Below, in pieces: positions 5,619 to 8,634 of a stretch of DNA of 8,634 bases (its first letter is position 1; every line of letters starts with the position of its first letter). The stretch comes from CAYVQE01 sp964633205 (GTDB taxonomy: Bacteria; Myxococcota; B64-G9): NCBI GenBank assembly GCA_964633205.1, contig CAZWFN010000208.1, positions 1 to 8,634 of the forward strand. The letters run 5' to 3'. A model generated the notes under the pieces. It searched no databases. It had not been told where the DNA came from and worked only from the letters and a program-made list of their open reading frames with translations. A program made the translations under genes and the position numbers.

Positions 5619-7298
5619 ATGTGGATCGGGATCGACGTCGGCGGCACGAACACGGACGGGGTGTTGATCGAGCGCGGGCGGCTGCGGGCCTGGACCAAGC
5701 AGCCCACCACAGCGGACGATCTGCTCTCGCCCATCGCGGCGGCGCTGGCCGAGCTGCTGGCCGGGGTGGATCCGGCGCGGGTGGAACGGGTGGCGCTGTC
5801 GACCACCCTGGCCACCAACGCCATCGCCACCGGCCGCAGCGAGCCGGTGGGCGTGCTGGTGGCCGCCGGGCCGGGCATGGACCCGGCCCGCCACCGCAGC
5901 GGCGCCCACTACCACGTCATCGACGGCGCCATCGACCACCGCGGCCGCGAGTTCACCCCGCTGGACGAAGGCGGGCTCGGCGCCGCGGCCGCGGCCCTGG
6001 CCGCGGCCGGGGTGCGCGTCGGCGCAGTGGTCGGCAAGTTCTGCACCCGCAACCCGGCCCACGAGCAGCGCATGGCCGAGGCGCTGGCGCCGCGCATGGA
6101 CTTCGTCGCGGCCGGCCACCTTCTGTCGGGCCAGCTCAACTTCCCGCGCCGCATCCACACCGCCCGGCTGAACGCGGCCGTCTGGCGCGCCCACGACGCC
6201 TTCGCCCGGGCGGTGACCGCCGCGCTGGCCGACGCCGGGGTGGGCGCCGCGCCGGTGGTGCTCAAGGCCGACGGCGGCAGCCTGCCGCTGGCCGCCGCCC
6301 GCGCGCTGCCGGTGCAGACCATCCACTCCGGTCCGGCCGCCAGCGTCATGGGTGTGCTGGCCACCGGCCGCGTCACCGGCGATGCGCTGGCCTGCGACAT
6401 CGGCGGCACCACCACCGATATGGCCCTGTTCGCCGGCGGCAGCCCGCTGCTGGAGCGCAGCGGCATTACCGTCGAGGGCCGGCCCACCCTGGTGCGCGCC
6501 ATCGAGACCCGTTCGCTGCCGCTGGGCGGCGACAGCGAGCTGTGGCTGGACGGTGGACAGCTGCGCATCGGGCCGCGGCGGCGCGGGCCGGCGGCCGCGC
6601 TGGGCGGCCCGGCGGCCACACCCAGCGACGCGCTGGTGGTCCTCGGCCGGGCCGCGATCGGCGAGCGCAGCCTGGCCGCCGAAGCGCTGGCGCCGCTGGC
6701 CGAACGGGCCGGGCTGGAACTTGCGGCCCTGGCCGAGCAGGTGGTCGCCCGAACCGCGGCCGCGCTGCAGGCGGCGGCGGCCGAGATGCTGGCCGCGGTG
6801 GAGGCGCGGCCGGTCTACACCGTGCACGAGATGCTGCACCCCGATCCCATCCGGCCGCAGCAGGTGGTGGCCATGGGCGGGCCGGCCGCGGCCCTGGCCC
6901 CGGCGCTGGAGCGGGCCTTCGCCCGGCCGGTGCAGGTGGCGCCCCACGCCGGGGTGGCCAATGCCATCGGCGCCGCGCTGGCCCGACCCACCGCCGAGCT
7001 GCAGCTGATGGCCGACACCGAGCGCGGCCGGCTGGTGGTGCCCGAGCTGGGCCTGAGCGAGGCCATAGCCGCCGACTTCGACCTGGCCGCGGCCGAGCGG
7101 GCCGCCCGCGCCCATCTGGGCCGGCGGCTGGCCGAACGCACCGGCGCGGATGCGGCCGAGCCCGGGGCCGCACCGGAGATCAGCATCGTCGAGTCCGAGT
7201 CGTTCAACATGGTCGACGGCTTCCACACCACCGGGCGCAACATCCGCGTCAAGGCCCAGGTCAAGCCCGGCCTGGCCGCTGCGCTGCAGCTCGACTGA
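5619..7298 (+). CDS. Hydantoinase/oxoprolinase family protein, HyuA-like
   Basis: This is a 559-aa cytoplasmic protein of the HyuA family (N-methylhydantoinase A, 5-oxoprolinase N-half, acetone/acetophenone carboxylase subunits), which has an actin/hexokinase-like ATPase fold. The first phosphate-binding loop is DVGGTNTD at residues 6-13 and the second is DIGGTTTD at 260-267. HSGPAAS at 236-242 is a family-conserved block. The C-terminus with HTTGRNIRVKAQ is where the family normally ends, so it looks complete although shorter than the roughly 690-aa bacterial hydantoinase subunits. Members use ATP to open cyclic amides or activate ketones, usually with a HyuB partner. No HyuB follows here. 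ATG at 5619 is chosen over 5565 because the loop must start near the N-terminus and GGAG lies 8 nt upstream. It is followed after 37 nt by the HDAC-like gene, and both read in the same direction. Confidence 0.92.
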   Translation: MWIGIDVGGTNTDGVLIERGRLRAWTKQPTTADDLLSPIAAALAELLAGVDPARVERVALSTTLATNAIATGRSEPVGVLVAAGPGMDPARHRSGAHYHVIDGAIDHRGREFTPLDEGGLGAAAAALAAAGVRVGAVVGKFCTRNPAHEQRMAEALAPRMDFVAAGHLLSGQLNFPRRIHTARLNAAVWRAHDAFARAVTAALADAGVGAAPVVLKADGGSLPLAAARALPVQTIHSGPAASVMGVLATGRVTGDALACDIGGTTTDMALFAGGSPLLERSGITVEGRPTLVRAIETRSLPLGGDSELWLDGGQLRIGPRRRGPAAALGGPAATPSDALVVLGRAAIGERSLAAEALAPLAERAGLELAALAEQVVARTAAALQAAAAEMLAAVEARPVYTVHEMLHPDPIRPQQVVAMGGPAAALAPALERAFARPVQVAPHAGVANAIGAALARPTAELQLMADTERGRLVVPELGLSEAIAADFDLAAAERAARAHLGRRLAERTGADAAEPGAAPEISIVESESFNMVDGFHTTGRNIRVKAQVKPGLAAALQLD

Positions 7299-7300
7299 GC

Positions 7301-7327
7301 CGACCGAGTCGACCGAGTCGACCGAGG
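7301..7327 (+). repeat. Three 9-bp tandem repeats in the HyuA-HDAC spacer
   Basis: The unit CGACCGAGT occurs at 7301-7309 and 7310-7318, and as CGACCGAGG at 7319-7327. The third copy runs into the Shine-Dalgarno GAGGAGG (7324-7330) of the HDAC-like gene. The repeat lies 2 nt after the HyuA stop codon. Changes in copy number would alter the spacer without touching either reading frame. Confidence 0.85.
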
Positions 7328-7335
7328 AGGACGCC

Positions 7336-8634
7336 ATGGACGCCGTGACGCCAGCCGCAGCCGAGCGCGATACAGAGCGCAAGGTCGGGGTGATCTTCTT
7401 CCCGGCCTTCGACTGGGCCATCAGCCCCACCCACCCCGAGCGCGAGGAGCGCCTGCTCTACGCCCAGGACCAGCTGCGCGAGGAGGGCGTGTTCGACCTG
7501 CCCAACGTGGAGGAGTTCAAGCCGCGGCTGGCTGAGCACGAGGACATCGCCCGCACCCAGTTCTGCATCCCCTCGGTCGAGGCCATCATCACCGAGTCGC
7601 ACCGGGTGGCCGCCGGCGGCGCCATGCGCATCGGCGACCTGGTCATGGACGGCCGGGTCGATCGGGCCTACGCCATGGTGCGCCCACCCGGCCACCACGC
7701 CCGCAAGCTGGTGCACGGCAACCGCGGCTTCTGCTCGATCAACAACGAGGCCATCCTGATCGAGCACCTGCGCGAGCACCACGGCGTCGAGCGCATCGCC
7801 GTGGTCGACACCGACTGCCACCACGGCGACGGCACCCAGGACATCTACTGGCACGACCCCGAGGTGTTGTTCATCTCGGTGCACCAGGACGGCCGCACCC
7901 TGTTCCCGGGCAGCGGCTTCGTCGGCGAGCTGGGCGGGCCCAACGCCCGCGGCCGCACCATCAACCTGCCGCTGCCGCCGGGCACCGCCGACGAGGGCTT
8001 TTTGCAGGTGATCGAGCGGGTGGTGCTGCCCATCCTGGCCGACTTCCAGCCCGAGCTGGTGATCAACTCGGTGGGCCAGGACAACCACTACACCGACCCC
8101 ATCACCCACATGAACCTGTCGGCCCGCGGCTACGCCCGGCTGAACGAGATGCTGGCGCCCGACCTGTGCGTGCTGGAGGGCGGCTACGCCATCCAGGGCG
8201 CGCTGCCCTACATCAACCTGGGCATCCTGCTGGCCATGGCCGGGCTGGACACCCGCGGGCTGCGCGAGCCGGACTTCGACCCGCACAAGGTGGCCCAGGA
8301 CCCGCGCATCCCGGGCTACGTCGACGAGCTGTGCCGGGTGGCGCTGGAGCACTACCACCAGCCGCCGCCGCTGGAGGCCGAGGCCGATGAAGGCGACCTG
8401 CTGGGCATGAAGCAGCAGGTGTTCTACGACACCGACAACATCATCGAGCAGCAGCTCGACGCGGTGCGGTTGTGTTCGCAGTGTGCCGGGCTGCGGCGCA
8501 TCGAGTCGGTGTCGACCAAGAATCCGAGCTGCCTGGCCATCGAGATCCCGCACCGCGCCTGCGCCGACTGCCGCGCCGCCGGGCAAGCGCTGATCGAGCG
8601 CGCCCGCGCCGACGCCGAGGCCGAGCTGCTGGCC
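7336..8634 (+). CDS. Class II histone deacetylase-like amidohydrolase with C-terminal CxxC pairs (3' end outside window)
   Basis: An open frame of 433 codons runs off the window end without a stop. The family (class II HDAC, HDAH, acetylpolyamine amidohydrolase, AcuC) hydrolyses N-acyl amides with one Zn2+. Catalytic parts are present: PPGHHA with the His pair H120-H121, GFCSINN at 131-137, and DTDCHHGDGTQ at 158-168, giving ligands D160 and H162. The third ligand is D249 in GQDNH, and the transition-state Tyr is Y284 in LEGGY. Family members usually have GFDAH where this has GQDNH, so the substrate pocket may differ. Beyond the deacetylase domain (which ends about 330-370) lies an extension with CSQC (380-383) and CADC (409-412), 25 residues apart, with another Cys at 399; this resembles a zinc ribbon. 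ATG at 7336 follows GAGGAGG with 5-nt spacing. It is probably co-transcribed with HyuA. True substrates of bacterial members are mostly unknown. Confidence 0.93.
   Translation, partial: MDAVTPAAAERDTERKVGVIFFPAFDWAISPTHPEREERLLYAQDQLREEGVFDLPNVEEFKPRLAEHEDIARTQFCIPSVEAIITESHRVAAGGAMRIGDLVMDGRVDRAYAMVRPPGHHARKLVHGNRGFCSINNEAILIEHLREHHGVERIAVVDTDCHHGDGTQDIYWHDPEVLFISVHQDGRTLFPGSGFVGELGGPNARGRTINLPLPPGTADEGFLQVIERVVLPILADFQPELVINSVGQDNHYTDPITHMNLSARGYARLNEMLAPDLCVLEGGYAIQGALPYINLGILLAMAGLDTRGLREPDFDPHKVAQDPRIPGYVDELCRVALEHYHQPPPLEAEADEGDLLGMKQQVFYDTDNIIEQQLDAVRLCSQCAGLRRIESVSTKNPSCLAIEIPHRACADCRAAGQALIERARADAEAELLA

Noticed and set aside
7261..8586. Minus-strand open frame of 441 codons opposite the HDAC-like gene
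   Set aside because: The translation is Val/His/Gln-rich without motifs; the plus strand carries all HDAC catalytic residues.

Overview
This is a very GC-rich bacterial segment from a draft or metagenome-derived assembly. Codon third positions are almost all G or C, and a run of 100 Ns lies in the middle. Short gene spacing, 4-nt ATGA overlaps, a TetR-type regulator with a canonical CCGG-centred operator, and GTAG-headed REP-like palindromes fit a high-GC member of Pseudomonadota, possibly a gammaproteobacterium. This placement is an inference and is weak.

Layout. Two gene sets diverge from a 538-bp intergenic region (5081-5618). The minus-strand set, read from 5080 down to 1, holds a TetR regulator (4355-5080), a ThDP-dependent enzyme of the acetolactate synthase/benzoylformate decarboxylase superfamily (2604-4358), a spacer with a REP-like inverted pair, a BASS (bile acid:sodium symporter) family transporter (1248-2189), an extended-SDR NAD-dependent epimerase/dehydratase-like protein (274-1251), and the N-terminus of a classical SDR dehydrogenase cut by the window edge (1-281). 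TetR/ThDP, BASS/epimerase and epimerase/SDR all overlap by 4-8 nt, so each pair is probably co-transcribed and translationally coupled. The plus-strand set holds a HyuA-type hydantoinase/oxoprolinase family ATPase-fold protein (5619-7298). It is followed after 37 nt by a class II histone-deacetylase-like amidohydrolase (7336 to beyond 8634) that carries an unusual C-terminal region with two CxxC pairs.

Assembly. The last 55 bases before the N run (2137-2191) are identical to the first 55 bases after it (2292-2346). The two contigs therefore overlap by exactly 55 nt, as neighbouring contigs from a k=55 de Bruijn graph would. The gap probably holds no missing sequence, and the BASS gene is complete.

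Function. The minus-strand set looks like a regulated uptake-and-catabolism module: import of an organic anion (BASS), C-C bond cleavage or carboligation of a 2-oxo or 2-hydroxy acid (ThDP enzyme), and NAD(P)-linked redox or epimerisation (two SDRs). The plus-strand set pairs two enzyme families that act on C-N bonds, HyuA (cyclic amide/imide, ATP-dependent) and HDAC-like (N-acyl hydrolysis). No substrate can be named from sequence alone. The intergenic regions are rich in palindromes: two unrelated inverted REP-like pairs, several extra hairpins, an 18-bp direct repeat and a 9-bp triple repeat.
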